Shown here piece after piece: positions 24,197 to 35,208 of a stretch of DNA of 64,000 nt. The notes below the pieces were generated by a model. That model had not been told where the DNA came from and made no database searches. It saw nothing but the letters and a program-made list of their open reading frames with translations. Source of the stretch: Toxorhynchites rutilus septentrionalis (taxonomy: Eukaryota > Arthropoda > Insecta > Diptera > Culicidae); contig NC_073746.1 of NCBI RefSeq assembly GCF_029784135.1, positions 264,143,598 through 264,207,597 of the forward strand, given 5' to 3'. Within the stretch, counting starts at the first letter, position 1. Each line of letters starts with the position of its first letter. The translations under genes and the position numbers were made by a program.

Positions 24197-24455
24197 CAAA
24201 TAAATACGACAAACGAAGAATATGAAGATACCTGCGGAGCAAGCAAATATAAACATTATTGTCATTAGCTACTCACCTCAATCAGGTTTCCATTTCCACT
24301 TACCACAAATTTTGTTTCTCTATCCGTGCTTGTGTCGTTGTGCGCTGAATAATCCCGATAAAATAAAATAAAGATCAACGAGATCAAATTTGTTTTAACT
24401 GAAGAGAAGTACGAATGCAAATGGCCGTATCGTATGGTAACTTGCTTATAAAAAA

Positions 24456-25089
24456 CGTATTGTGTTTTGTTTGTAAACAGAACACAGTAGACTTTCAAGA
24501 TGGCTGCACAGTGGTTTTGGCCAAGACGGGTCTATGGTACTAGGTGAGGCCGTTTCGTCACTAAGTTGGTTAGGGGAGCGGTATATGAAAACAGTACGGA
24601 AGAAAGCAGAAGGGGAATTATTTCCTTGAAGCGTGAAAGAGACAGACTGATCAGGAGCGAGCTTCGGCACTAGCGTATTGTGTTTTGTTTACAAACAAAA
24701 CACAGTAGATTTCCAAGATGGCTGAAGAGTGGTTTTAGCCAAGGCGCGTAGAAGTATATCCTAAGGTGGGCCAACTTGCTAAAACCACTCTTCAGCCATC
24801 TTGGAAGTCTACTGTGTTTTGTTTGTAAACAAAACACAATACGCTAGTGCCGAAGCTCGTTCCTGATCAGTCTGTCTCTTTCACGCTTCAAGCAAATAAT
24901 TTCCCTTCTGCTTTCTTCCGTACTGTTTTCATATACCGCTCCCCTAACCAACTTAGTGACGAAACGGCCTCACCTAGTACCATAGACCCGTCTTGGTTTT
25001 AGCAAGTTGGCCCACCTTAGAATATACTTTTACGCGCCTTGGTTTTGGCTAATTGGCTCACCTTAGTAGTAATACTTCTATACATCTTG
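24456..25089. mobile_element. Three-deep nest of the 256-bp hAT-like MITE
   Basis: A full plus-orientation copy (24740-24995) is flanked by GTTTTAGC (24732-24739 and 24996-25003). It lies inside a minus-orientation copy (24522-24731 plus 24996-25041), itself flanked by GTTTTGGC (24514-24521 and 25042-25049). That copy lies inside an older, truncated minus copy (about 24456-24521 plus 25050-25089). Removing the inner copy with one TSD restores a copy of exactly 256 bp. Confidence 0.92.
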
Positions 25090-25640
25090 GGCGAAATATG
25101 AATGACAGGGCTGCGTCGCGTTGGCACGGTATGTATAAAAGGGTGGGCTGCGCATTTCGAGCGGAATATATTAGATGTAAAGGGAAGATTATATTCACGA
25201 TCCACACACAAAAATGACGCGGAGAGTTATTTCAATGAAAGGTATGTGCGATAAATAATTTCTCATGAATATCAACTTACGTCGGGTGACAAAATATTCC
25301 GTAAGTTAACATGTATGCGATGCGATTGGTCACGAAGTACAATGTAGGTAAGGTAGGTCGAGTGTTGAAATATTCCAAGAGTTCAGAAAGTCGGCTGTTA
25401 GAATATTCTAGGAGCTACAAAGCATGCGATGTGATAGTCCACGAAATATATTATAGATTTGTTTTATTATGGATAGGCTTTCAAGTGACCTTCTTAGGTT
25501 TCTTATGCATTACCTCCGTCGTTGGATGTCAAAATATGTAGAAAATAGAATGTTCTCGAGCCAATAAGGCACGATATGTATTGTAGATCCTTCTTATTGT
25601 AGAGAGGTTTCTTAGTGATCTTCTCAGGTTATGGGGGCGA
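25090..25640. repeat. Diverged tandem repeats related to 20409-20640
   Basis: Units contain GCGATAAAT, GAATATTC and a TTCTTAGTGATCTTCTCAGG-like core. A TATAAAAGGG near 25134 resembles a TATA box but has no supported gene after it. Confidence 0.4.
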
Positions 25641-25641
25641 A

Positions 25642-26112
25642 ATCCGTACTATTGTGAAGTTTTGGACCGATTAAGAACAAAAGGCCAGGTTTTTTGACAA
25701 AAGGAGTGTTCCTCATCCACGATAATGCGCAGCCCCATTCTGCTCGCGTAAGAGCAATTCAAAAAATTCAAATGAACTGTGTTCGAGCCTCTTCCTTACT
25801 CCCCAGACCTCGTCCCTAGCGACTATCACTTATTCCCGGTGATGAAACAGGCGTTCGGCGGTCAACGATTCGATAACACTGAAAAAATTCGTGACGTAGT
25901 TACATCGTACTTCAAAAAGTTGGACGCTACGCACTTCGCGCTCGGAATAGAAAAACTCGTGCCACGCTATGAAAAATGCCTCGAACGTTACGGCGATTAT
26001 GTAGAAAAATAGAAAATAAAACGTAGATTACGAAAATTACCTTGTTGTTTGACCTAACTTTATTTTTCCTCGATTTCTGAGGTACTGAAACTTATTTTTT
26101 GAACGACCTTCG
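25642..26112 (+). pseudogene. 3' half of a mariner-type transposase with frameshift
   Basis: After a HDNAQPHSARVRAIQKIQ segment (second catalytic Asp) a frameshift precedes EPLPYSPDLVPSDYHLF (third Asp of the D34D triad). The C-terminal domain then runs to a TAG at 26010-26012. The 5' half and left end are missing. A run TTTTTTGAACGACCTTCG at about 26093-26110 may be the right terminal repeat. Confidence 0.75.
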
Positions 26113-26457
26113 TAATTCAGCCTCTTCAAAACATAGTCATTTTTGATACTTCAACACAAATAACGAAATTCGACTTTTTCCTGTTATTAATTGAAAGTAA
26201 GCAACTGAAAATAATTCATTAAAGTATAAAGAGCTATGAAATAATATAAAAACGTATTTATCGATTTAGATTTCATTAGGAAAATCAGAACATACCATAA
26301 CTGCATGCTCGAGACAAACATATTTTTATTTCATTTTAACAAAAACCATCTAACAAAAACTTAATGCCAATTTTTTTGATGGCGTATAAAAAGATGATCT
26401 TTATTTATTTTTTTTATTTATTTCCTTTGTCTTCGAAAAAAATCGTACAGACTGTTA

Positions 26458-27075
26458 TTAATTTAAATTCCTTATCCTTTTTCTGAAAACGCCCTTGCTT
26501 ATATTATAGTCAAAATAGTCGGAAACATCGATGAATGCTGAATGTAAACTCGCACTGAGTGGGTTGTTGTGCCCGTAGTTCGTCCTGTTGAGGGGGATAT
26601 TGATCGCATTATGATTGCGGAGCAAACGAGATGGAGCGTTCAAGTTAACTTGCTAGAGCAGAGCGGAACAATCAGTTCTGTTTGTCATTATGTCGAATAT
26701 GAACATCCGTTGCAATTTCAGTCGTCTGGACGAAAGGCTGTCAAGGTCAATCAAAAGACACCGTGGTCTGTAGGGTGGTAGGTTTGCTGGGTCCAGCCAT
26801 GGCAACTGTCGAAGGGCGAAGCGAATATAGTGCTTTTGGATCCGCTCAATTTTGACGATTCCCTACACAGCATTTGAGTAGCTCGTCGATATCATCTTGC
26901 ATGGTAATACAGTCCAGATTTGATGCAATGACCCTGAAGATTTTCAGGTCATCAGCAAAGAATAATTTATCTGTTGACAATCGTCGTTGATGAAAAGAAT
27001 GAAAACTAGGGGTCCAAGCACGCTTCCTTGTGGAACTCCGGATGGAATATCAAAAATAGTAGAGCAATCTGCACC
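26458..27075 (-). pseudogene. Non-LTR retrotransposon A, reverse transcriptase remnant
   Basis: The minus strand begins with DIPSGVPQGSVLGPLVFILF (RT domain 4-5 motif). It ends with a conserved LINE C-terminus (SSRRLKLQRMFIFDI, then NRTNYGHNNPLSASLHSAF) and a TAA near 26460. The FADD/YADD box region is deleted or shifted and stops interrupt the frame. With 27562-28040 it forms one broken element. Confidence 0.7.
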
Positions 27076-27080
27076 AACAT

Positions 27081-27561
27081 AACCCAGCAAACATTAAATC
27101 GCATAACAAGCGTATATATAACATCATATGCCCTAAATTTTGGTTGGCATATAATGCGCCTAACTGGCATATGCATGCAAAAGTGGAGGCCATATACATA
27201 CATGGCAAAAGCTTACCGAATTAGTTTGGATGAATATGCAACTTTGACCAACTATAATAGCGATCATGTTGAAATTGAATTGCGATCTAATATGAATATA
27301 TTCATGAATTGTCAACGCACCTAATACGACTTTTGCCATACTCATATACGATTTATTACAGACATAGAAAAAAAACAAATGGCGCAAAATATTTTCGTTA
27401 AATGTTAATTATAGCCTCACAAATCGCCATTTTTATATATGAGTATTTATATTTGTAGAAATAATAATTATTTAATTTACTTGTGTTGGGAATGGAATAT
27501 AAATGTTTAAAATGGCACAGATTGATGTTTGGTTAAAACTGCTCCGATTTGCTCCGAATGT
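27081..27561. repeat. Repeat X, left part, inserted in LINE A
   Basis: It starts with CCCAGCAAACATTAAATCG, the inverse of the right end at about 35908-35928. The body contains ATACGACTTTTGCCATACTC and TTAAAATGGCACAGATTGAT. Positions 27140-27561 are duplicated, apparently without change, at 29365-29786. Confidence 0.7.
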
Positions 27562-28040
27562 ACGGCGTCGACGGGGAACTATTGCTTCGAAGATGATATT
27601 CAGTGTCTCATAAAACAGGGCTAAGCTTTCGTCAACTGATGAGCAGTTTTGTAGATCCCAATCCCAGTTAACTGACGAGATTTTTTCCTTTAAAAGCTGG
27701 ACGTCGCATCGTTTGAAGTCGAAATCCAGGACATCGACTTCAACGAGATCTGTTGCATTCACGAACGCAATGTCAAGGATTCTTCCGTTGGAATTCATTA
27801 CCGAATTTACTTGTGTCAACCCATTAGTGGAAATTGTTTCAGTAAGCGCTATTTCTTGCTCTGTTGAAGAGTTAGACGGGAGATAGCCATTAACATCTTC
27901 ATCGAAATACCACCTTAGAAGATTATAGTCGCCTAGAGTCATAACGATGTCGTCATCAGACATCACGTCACAGATTCTTTGAACAGCATCGCAATGATCG
28001 GAATATAAAACTGGACTAGAATTTGGTCGTAGATTTATGC
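27562..28040 (-). pseudogene. Non-LTR retrotransposon A, endonuclease-linker fragment
   Basis: The minus strand has LGDYNL near its start (the GDFN motif of APE endonucleases), then NSNGRILDIAFVN (the S-x-x-D/DLxF region) and a linker ending RRRRTFGANRSSFNQT. The upstream N-terminal endonuclease is absent. It belongs with the RT fragment at 26458-27075. Confidence 0.65.
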
Positions 28041-28431
28041 CAATAATAAAAGGATTTCTAGGAACTTCCTGCGACTTATTTTATCGTTGATAATTTTCAG
28101 CTCATATATTATAGAAAAAAAAACCCCGAAGCTGTAACTGTAAAAATAACCATAAACCACCGTTTAATTTATAGTTTACAATTTACAATTCTTCCGCATG
28201 TGCAATTCTTTCACAAGTGTGTATATGTGTGACCATTGTATTTAGTGAACAACTATACGAATATCAAACATTTGTACTTTAATTTTGCATATATTTTTTA
28301 TTTTTTGTTAGGGTGACCGTTTCCATTTTAGGGTGGTCCAAAAAAACATTTTTTGAACTGCTAAACCGATTTAGATGATCGACATATCAAATTGAAGCCA
28401 ATAACACAATTACAGTAGAACCCCCATTATG
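28041..28431. other. Spacer, with a short repeat Y end near 28306-28420
   Basis: Mostly AT-rich. TTAGGGTGACCGTTTCC followed by TTTAGGGTGGTCC matches, inverted, the right end of the repeats at 35950-36545 and 44316-44935. Confidence 0.45.
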
Positions 28432-29080
28432 AATATATTCATGAATTGTCAACGCACCTAATACGACTTTTGCCATACTCATATACGATTTATTACAGAC
28501 ATAGAAAAAAAACAAATGGCGCAAAATATTTTCGTTAAATGTTAATTATAGCCTCACAAATCGCCATTTTTATATATGAGTATTTATGTTTGTAGAAATA
28601 ATAATTGTTTGAATGACTTGTGTTGGGAGTGGAATCTGAATGTTTAAAATGGCATAGATTGATGTTTGCTCCAATATGGGTTCGAACTCCGGTCGTCTGG
28701 ATTATCATCCACCAGCTATCTCGCGCGGCTAACTGAAATTTAATTCAACAGCGGTTAAAACTTTCGAGTGCATCAGCATTTCATTGACATTTCAATATGA
28801 TGTAATATGTTCTTTATTAGGATCTAATATGATTTACCGTTTCATGATTTTCTTCAGCATGCAACACGATTTACTACAGTACTGAATCGATTTAAATTAT
28901 AGGCTTATACGACACACAAACTGCATCAGCGTAATATACGCATATGATGCGAATTAAATATATTTTACGACATCATAAAATTGATGTTTATTATACCGAT
29001 ATGCTACTTAATTTGATAATGGTATATAAAATCGAGTTTTTACATTTTATGCGATTTCAAATATACACGATACATACTTT
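28432..29080. repeat. Repeat X, internal and right part (copy b)
   Basis: It shares with 35215-35880 the run from ATACGACTTTTGCC through GTTCGAACTCCGGTCGTC to CGAGTTTTTACATTTTATGC. The inverted end motif is missing. Confidence 0.65.
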
Positions 29081-29364
29081 GATTTATTTTTTTAAATTTT
29101 TTTTTTATTATAAATAAAATATAACGTTTATTTCAAAAATATAAAAGAGTATTTACATCAAAAAAAATAATTTTCGCATCTTAAGTAGAATGCAAGTACG
29201 CCAACATCAATTCTTCCGTTAATTTCATTAACATAATTGATGAACAGAATTAAAATTTTCAATATTTGACTTCGTTTGGTAGTTGCTATGTTCAGTAGTG
29301 CTGGTCGCATTAGTTCTTCGAAAGAAAGACGTTGCCATCCCTCGAGTATTCCTGTTATTCTTGG

Positions 29365-29786
29365 TTGGTTGGCATATAATGCGCCTAACTGGCATATGCA
29401 TGCAAAAGTGGAGGCCATATACATACATGGCAAAAGCTTACCGAATTAGTTTGGATGAATATGCAACTTTGACCAACTATAATAGCGATCATGTTGAAAT
29501 TGAATTGCGATCTAATATGAATATATTCATGAATTGTCAACGCACCTAATACGACTTTTGCCATACTCATATACGATTTATTACAGACATAGAAAAAAAA
29601 CAAATGGCGCAAAATATTTTCGTTAAATGTTAATTATAGCCTCACAAATCGCCATTTTTATATATGAGTATTTATATTTGTAGAAATAATAATTATTTAA
29701 TTTACTTGTGTTGGGAATGGAATATAAATGTTTAAAATGGCACAGATTGATGTTTGGTTAAAACTGCTCCGATTTGCTCCGAATGT
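29365..29786. repeat. Duplicate (422 bp) of 27140-27561
   Basis: It reads the same as 27140-27561 at an offset of 2225 bp, including about 28 bp of LINE A endonuclease sequence at its right edge. It therefore copied a pre-existing repeat X/LINE A junction. The 3' end of LINE B abuts it directly. Confidence 0.8.
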
Positions 29787-31826
29787 TATTCTCTGTTGTA
29801 CGTAAGCCCAAGCAGGTGCTACCCGGAAACAGTCACTAAATTTGTGTTGCAACGTTTCAATCGCAGTGTTACAGTGCAGTGTTCATCATTCGCTCTTTGA
29901 ATCCTTTTCATTAATTGCCTATGTTCTGTCTTCTCATTTACGAACAGATACAAACTGCTTCGCTGGCTCGACGATAGTTGTTTCGTTAGAATATTCTTCC
30001 AAACTCTTTTCCAATTTGTTCCCGGATTTCTCCGTTCAACACGAGGTGTTTCTGTTCGCTCCAGAAAGATTCGGTGGATTTGTTCACTAGATGGATTCGC
30101 TCTAACAAGTGGGGGGAGAAGGGGGATTTGTTGGGAAATTATCTTGAAGCAGGAAAGGTCTGCGGGGGGAGGAATAGCCTGGTTCAGAAGGGATTGGTAA
30201 TAGGGGAGGGAGCCACTTGCCTGTATGTGACGATTCAAGAGCAACGCTTTGCATTTGAAGACTGGTAGCTGCAGTTTCAGTCCACCATATTCGGTATCAC
30301 GCGCTAGTTGCTCCATCGGAACTCGCGCCGGAAGTCCACGCCACAGGAATGACCCCATAAGCGACGTTATTTTCGCCGTGTGAACGCAATACGGCGCAAG
30401 AATTGAGGCCACGTACCAAATCTTCGCCGTGATGAATGTGTTTAGTACTATTATTTTCTGATAGAGGTTGAGATTTCTCAAAGAGTGCAGCCACAACTGC
30501 TGCGCAAATTTTGTTATGAGAGCGTCCCAGTTAATTTTGCTCATTTCTCGGATCGAGTTGGTGAACAACACCCCCAAAATCTTCACTTTATCTGTTGTAT
30601 GTAGCCACGGCACGCTTATTGGATTCCCATCAATGAGCCCGACGTCGATTGAAATCGTTTTGGATCTGTTTTGTTTTGCTCCAGCGGCACGTTCAAAATC
30701 ATTGAAAAGCTCATTGATGCGCTCTATAGTATCAGTATTGGTAACTATCGCAGATATGTCATCTGCGTATGCCACCACGAGGTCGGAACCGAGTTGTCAC
30801 TCCAGCTTCGTCAGAAAAGGGTGGAGGTAGATGACGAAGAGCAGCATCGACATCGGATCTCCCTGCCGTACGGAGCGTTCGATCGGGAAGCGCTGCGAAA
30901 GGTGCCCGTTTATTAGCAAACGAGAGAAGGATTGTTCTGCGATTCGTGCTAGTAAGTCAACGAAGCTCGGATTCATTCCCAGCTGTCTCATTGTTTGATG
31001 AAGGAAGGAAAGAGATACCCGATCGAAAGCATGATCTAGATCGTAGCTTATCAGCTTCCCTTTTATATTACTCGCCTTCAGCTGAGCAATTCTGTCTTTC
31101 AGAGACAGAGTGGCTTCGAAAATTGAGTGCCCTTCGTTGGCACACTTTTGCGCATCACTCAGTACCCGATGGTTACGTATGATCCGTTCAAGACGAAACG
31201 TCATAATTCTACTGAGAATTTTTAAAATCCGAATTTAGAAGTCTGATTGGACGATATCCTCGTGCAGTATTTTCTGTTCCCCTTTTTCGTACTAGCACGA
31301 TTACACCATTGGCGAACTCAGGAGGTATCTCGGATACAAGTGCTTCGTTTAAAACGAGATTCAGCTCACGATGAATGACGTCGAAAGTGTGTTCATAAAA
31401 AAAATGAGTGGGTTATATCTATGAAATAACCGCAAGGTTGACGTGGAACTACCTTAGCTTAGCAATCATTCGTTTGTATTGATTAAATTCTTGATTGAAT
31501 GAAACAGTTTCCAAATTCAATTGAGCTCAATATATTTGCTCTGCGAGTGAAAAAAATGAACAAATGCCGTGTAAAGTCAATTCATTTATTGTGATTGATT
31601 GTTCTTCGTTACAAGTAAATTTAATGACGGACCTTTTACGTTTGGTATGATGACTAGAACAAAATATATGTACGGAAGAATTATCAAACGATTATTTTAT
31701 TTTACATTTCCCTCTGAAGTTTACATCCCAAAAGTGTACATACTTCTCGAATCTCGAATTTGCTTGAAACTGGGAAGTTCATTCGCTTCTAGTGTCTGCA
31801 CGATTTTCCCAGGTTCCTAAGTTTAG

Positions 31827-32402
31827 AAGATCATGTTAGGACAGACATATTCCACTCTGCACAAAGGCAAGCGAGGACAAAAGTACTCGCAGTTTGCATT
31901 TATTTGCAGAGCCGATTTCCCCAGAAACCTCGGTTTTGAAGTCTGTGTTAGGGAAACACATTTCAATCGGAACAAAAATACCCCCGATTTGTATGAATTC
32001 GCAATGCCGATTTCCCCACGCTCCATGGATTTGAAGTCTGTGTTAGGGAAACACATTCCAGTCGGAACAAAAATACCCCCGACTTGCATGAATTTGAAAT
32101 ACCGATTTCTCCAGGCACCTTGGTTTAGAAATCTCTATTAGGGAACACATTTCGGTGGGAACAAAAGCTCCCTCTACTTTCGTGTGTTCTTCTTCTTCTT
32201 TTTGGCTTTAAGAGGGTTTAAACTTTTCAGTTCACTCGCCTCTAGGCTCTTTCGTGTGTTTGCAATGCCGATTTCGCTGCTTGGTTCTAAAGTCTGTGTT
32301 AGGGAACATTTTTCGATGAGAACAAAAGTCCCCCTACTTTCATGTATTTGCAATGCCGATTTCCCCAAGGCTGCTTGGTTTTGATGGCTGTGTTAGGGAA
32401 AC
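31827..32402. repeat. Minisatellite, about six ~100-bp units
   Basis: Units share GTCTGTGTTAGGGAAACACA, TTTCAATCGGAACAAAA and TTTGCAATGCCGATTTCCCC. A 60-bp retroposed fragment interrupts the fifth unit. Confidence 0.8.
32189..32248 (-). mobile_element. 60-bp 5'-truncated retroposon end with 12-bp TSD
   Basis: It is flanked by CTTTCGTGTGTT (32177-32188 and 32249-32260). The sequence is nearly the same as the insertion at 10194-10252, sharing GGCTTTAAGAGGGTTTAAAC. Confidence 0.8.
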
Positions 32403-34026
32403 CGTAAATCGGGCCAATCAAAACGATGCAGTTAGGGCGTTTAGATAACGCCTAATATTTTACAGTTATTCAATTGTTTATCTAATGAAAAACAACATTT
32501 TGTTAGTTGCGATAGATGCGTAGAAATATTCCCTATCAAGTGATGCAAACATCTCTCCTATCCAGTACGAAATGTTCGAGCTATAAGCATTCGAAATCTT
32601 TCATTTTTTCCTGCATGTTCTGTGTTTAGGTTTTCATTTTACCCTCCATATATTCCGGTTAGACGTAGTCCCTCGTCAAAATTCGATGGGTAACCCATCG
32701 CTCCCAGCAGCCTTCTTTTTTGCTGATGACCGAATTGATGCTAATATTTCTGCTGTTGTTATTTCAGCCATGCAGGCTTCGTTCAACTCATCATTTACAG
32801 GTATCACTCTCTCGCATTCGAAAGGATACCGCGCTGTCTCATCCACTTCTGACGCTGTGTATAACTCGGCAAAGTACCGAAGAAGATGATTTTCAATCGC
32901 TTCGGAAGTATTTAGATTTTCGTCGTTTACGCCACGCAGCTCTGTGATTATATTTTTTTTACGTCGTCTCTCACCCAGCTGGAAGGTACTAATGTTTTCC
33001 CCCGCAATGTAAGTGTCGTTGATGCGCATAAAATGTTGGGAGAATGTGCGTTGATGTGCAAGCATTTGTGCTTTCACACGATTTATTGTGACTAGCATCG
33101 CTGGGTTTTGAAAATATCCATCATACGCTTGCCTCAGCTGGTTGTACAGCCGTTGATGCTCCGCATAGAATACGCTGTACGCCTCACGCGATTTCCGTCG
33201 AAAGAAAGACTGGATTCTTGGCTTTGCGTATGTTAACCACCACGTGAGCCAGTTTGGATAATATCGTCGTTGTCGAGTCACATATTGCCATGAAATCTGG
33301 AATTCATTAATGTTATCTGTTGTCAGAATATGGGGACGTAAACACCAGTAAGCGCGACCGGGTTCGCGACCCAGGTTAGGGAGGCATATTCGAGCAGTTA
33401 GTGCTTTGTGGTTCGTGAATGAACAGACATGTGTGGCCGCGTTTCGCAGATGCGTACTGAGTCCATGGCTGACATAAATTCGATCGAGCCTGGAGACAGA
33501 ATTATGCGTTATGTATGTGGGTGCGGAAGTGGTGGGGTATAACTTCACCCAAATGTCGCTCAGTTGCAGTTGCCGAACGGTGGCTTGGAGAGCTGGGCTG
33601 TTGTTGTGTCCCGTCGAGTCACATGGTCGCAGCACACAGTTGTAGTCGCCAGCAAGAATCAAATTTTCTGTATTGTGCCGTAAATAAAAAGCGATGGTGT
33701 CAGTGAAAAAATTTTCACGTTCGGCGCGCATTGCGGTGCCTGACGGTGCGTATATATTGGCTATAGTCGTGTTTTCGACCCGTAGGGCAATAAGTCTTCC
33801 GTTTAACGTATATACTCCTTCAGCGCTATTGCCGTCCCTCTCCTCGACTGATCAACGTTTGTGACGACGTTGTAGCCAGGGATGAGGAGCTGCTCGTTCT
33901 CGACTTCTTGCAGAAAAACGATGTCCAGGTCCATCGTTCTGCAGAAAGTTCGGAGGGCATTCATCTTCGTTTCATTGGTGATCGTGTTGATGTTTATAGT
34001 GGCAACGTTGTAACTGGTCAGATGAC

Positions 34027-35058
34027 TCATTGCTTGTTGTTTTGCTCCCTTTCGTCGTCGCTGTCCTCTCGTCGCCTCCTGCATTGACGCCGTGCTCTTA
34101 AGCGTGTAGATGACATCGCCGATTCGTCTGTCTCGTTGCCATCGGATTTTCCACTAGCAGGTCCGTCGATCACTTCGCCACTAGCAGGAGGTTGTTGACC
34201 AGATGTACTGGGCAACGACCTGCTATCCGATGGTCGATTCGAATCCGATATAGGTATGATAGGGATAGTGAGCGGTGGGAATTGTGTTGCCGATTGTGTA
34301 TCGATCGGTTCTATTGTAGGTACGGGCATCGGCAGCTGTTTTTGCTTCGGCGGCGGATGCCGCAATACAGACGTTGGTTGACTCGGTGTCGTTTTTTGGA
34401 CATGCGGTTTCGCAGTTGGCTTAGCATTCAAAGCTGCTGGCTGCTTCGTAGCATCAGCGTATGATTTTTGTACGAGCAGCTTCTTGTTCTGAACGCAGGA
34501 CGCTCCGACGTGGATGAATTCACGACAATGTCGGCATGTTTGACGCTGACCAAAATAAGATAGCAGCGTCAATTCGCCTTCGATGACAACCCATGATTCT
34601 ATGTTGTGTTTTACGATCATTTTCACAACTCGGACACCAGTGCAGATACCCGGAAAAAAGTACTGCTGATCATTTCCGCATATCTGCTCTCGCACTGAGA
34701 TGACGTCACCGTATGCGGAGAGGAATTTAGTGATGGCATCATTCGACACGTCTTCAGACGAATCGAATAATTTGACCTCCACTGCACCATCCTCCATCGT
34801 TATTCGTAGGGGAATCTTCACCCCTCCTTCCACTGTCACCTCGTGTTTTCCGTCGTGTTCTTCGCACACTTTTTGTGCCAGCGCCAGATCGACTACCTTC
34901 ACGAAGGCACATCCGAGGCTTCGGCTACATTGGATTCTCGTCACTTCACCTGGTTTCAAGCACAGAATAGTTCCTATGAAATTCTGCACTTTCGTGTAGT
35001 CCGGCTTGCGCGGTAACATCGCATAATCTATGCGGAATGTATTTTCGCGCCGTACCAT
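34027..35058 (-). CDS. LINE B ORF1 (Gag-like, CCHC-type)
   Basis: 343 residues from ATG 35058 (MVRRENTFRIDYAMLPRKPD) to TGA 34027. The N-terminal half is a compact folded region. A single zinc-knuckle-like CRHCREFIHVGASC lies about two-thirds along, followed by a Pro/Ser-rich, then basic tail (RRQCRRRRED). LINE ORF1 proteins bind element RNA and form the particle. The frame is intact, although ORF2 is not. The stop overlaps the ORF2 start as ATGA, suggesting translation by termination-reinitiation. Confidence 0.8.
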   Translation of the reverse strand: MVRRENTFRIDYAMLPRKPDYTKVQNFIGTILCLKPGEVTRIQCSRSLGCAFVKVVDLALAQKVCEEHDGKHEVTVEGGVKIPLRITMEDGAVEVKLFDSSEDVSNDAITKFLSAYGDVISVREQICGNDQQYFFPGICTGVRVVKMIVKHNIESWVVIEGELTLLSYFGQRQTCRHCREFIHVGASCVQNKKLLVQKSYADATKQPAALNAKPTAKPHVQKTTPSQPTSVLRHPPPKQKQLPMPVPTIEPIDTQSATQFPPLTIPIIPISDSNRPSDSRSLPSTSGQQPPASGEVIDGPASGKSDGNETDESAMSSTRLRARRQCRRRREDSDDEREQNNKQ

Positions 35059-35208
35059 CACTGAGCCGTAGTATGCGGAAACACACAACTGCTCGGCGAT
35101 GAAAATAACGCGGCGAAACGATTTAAAAGTTAGCTTGTATAGACTTCCTGGTTTAGCTTAAGAGAAAACACGTCTGCTTGGCTCGGAAGATGAGCGCTAA
35201 CTGTTAAC

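Larger units (their letters stand above)
31405..32677 (-). mobile_element. Helentron/HINE-like element, copy 2, inside LINE B
   Basis: On the minus strand the 5' end is GACGAGGGACTACGTC (a decayed form of the palindrome GACGTAGGACTACGTC) after TTTT. The 3' end has TAGTTCCACGTC followed by GGTTATTTCATAGATATAACC, a short tail and a T run. The host LINE reads GAATTTTATGAA once the element and one T run are removed, so insertion was at TTTT. The interior is a minisatellite (31827-32402); no histone sequence is present. Confidence 0.6.
29819..34030 (-). pseudogene. LINE B ORF2: endonuclease-reverse transcriptase, broken
   Basis: The start is ATG 34030 (MSHLTSYNVATININT). The APE endonuclease continues with DIVFLQEVE, LAGDYNCVLRPCDSTG and RLDRIYVSHG. 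A one-base frameshift lies near 33815-33830. The linker and RT start (AGSDGLPIEF) run to 32678, where a 1.27-kb element is inserted; removing it restores GAATTTTATGAA. RT continues with RGYRPIRLLNSDFK, a second frameshift near 31205-31220, then DLDHAFDRV, RQGDPMSMLLF and VAYADD. An in-frame TGA at 30797-30799 precedes the YADD box. The C-terminus ends near 29819. It cannot make a working polyprotein. Confidence 0.85.
29787..35208 (-). mobile_element. Non-LTR retrotransposon B, near full length, disrupted
   Basis: On the minus strand, ORF1 (35058-34027) and ORF2 (34030 down to ~29819) overlap by ATGA. ORF2 has endonuclease, reverse transcriptase and C-terminal regions. The body is split by the Helentron-like element 31405-32677 and carries frameshifts and a stop. 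The 3' end lies about 30 bp after ORF2. The clade was not determined. Confidence 0.85.

Noticed and set aside
25100..25215. TATAAAAGGG promoter-like stretch
   Set aside because: No coding exon or known transcript start follows; it lies at the edge of diverged tandem repeats.
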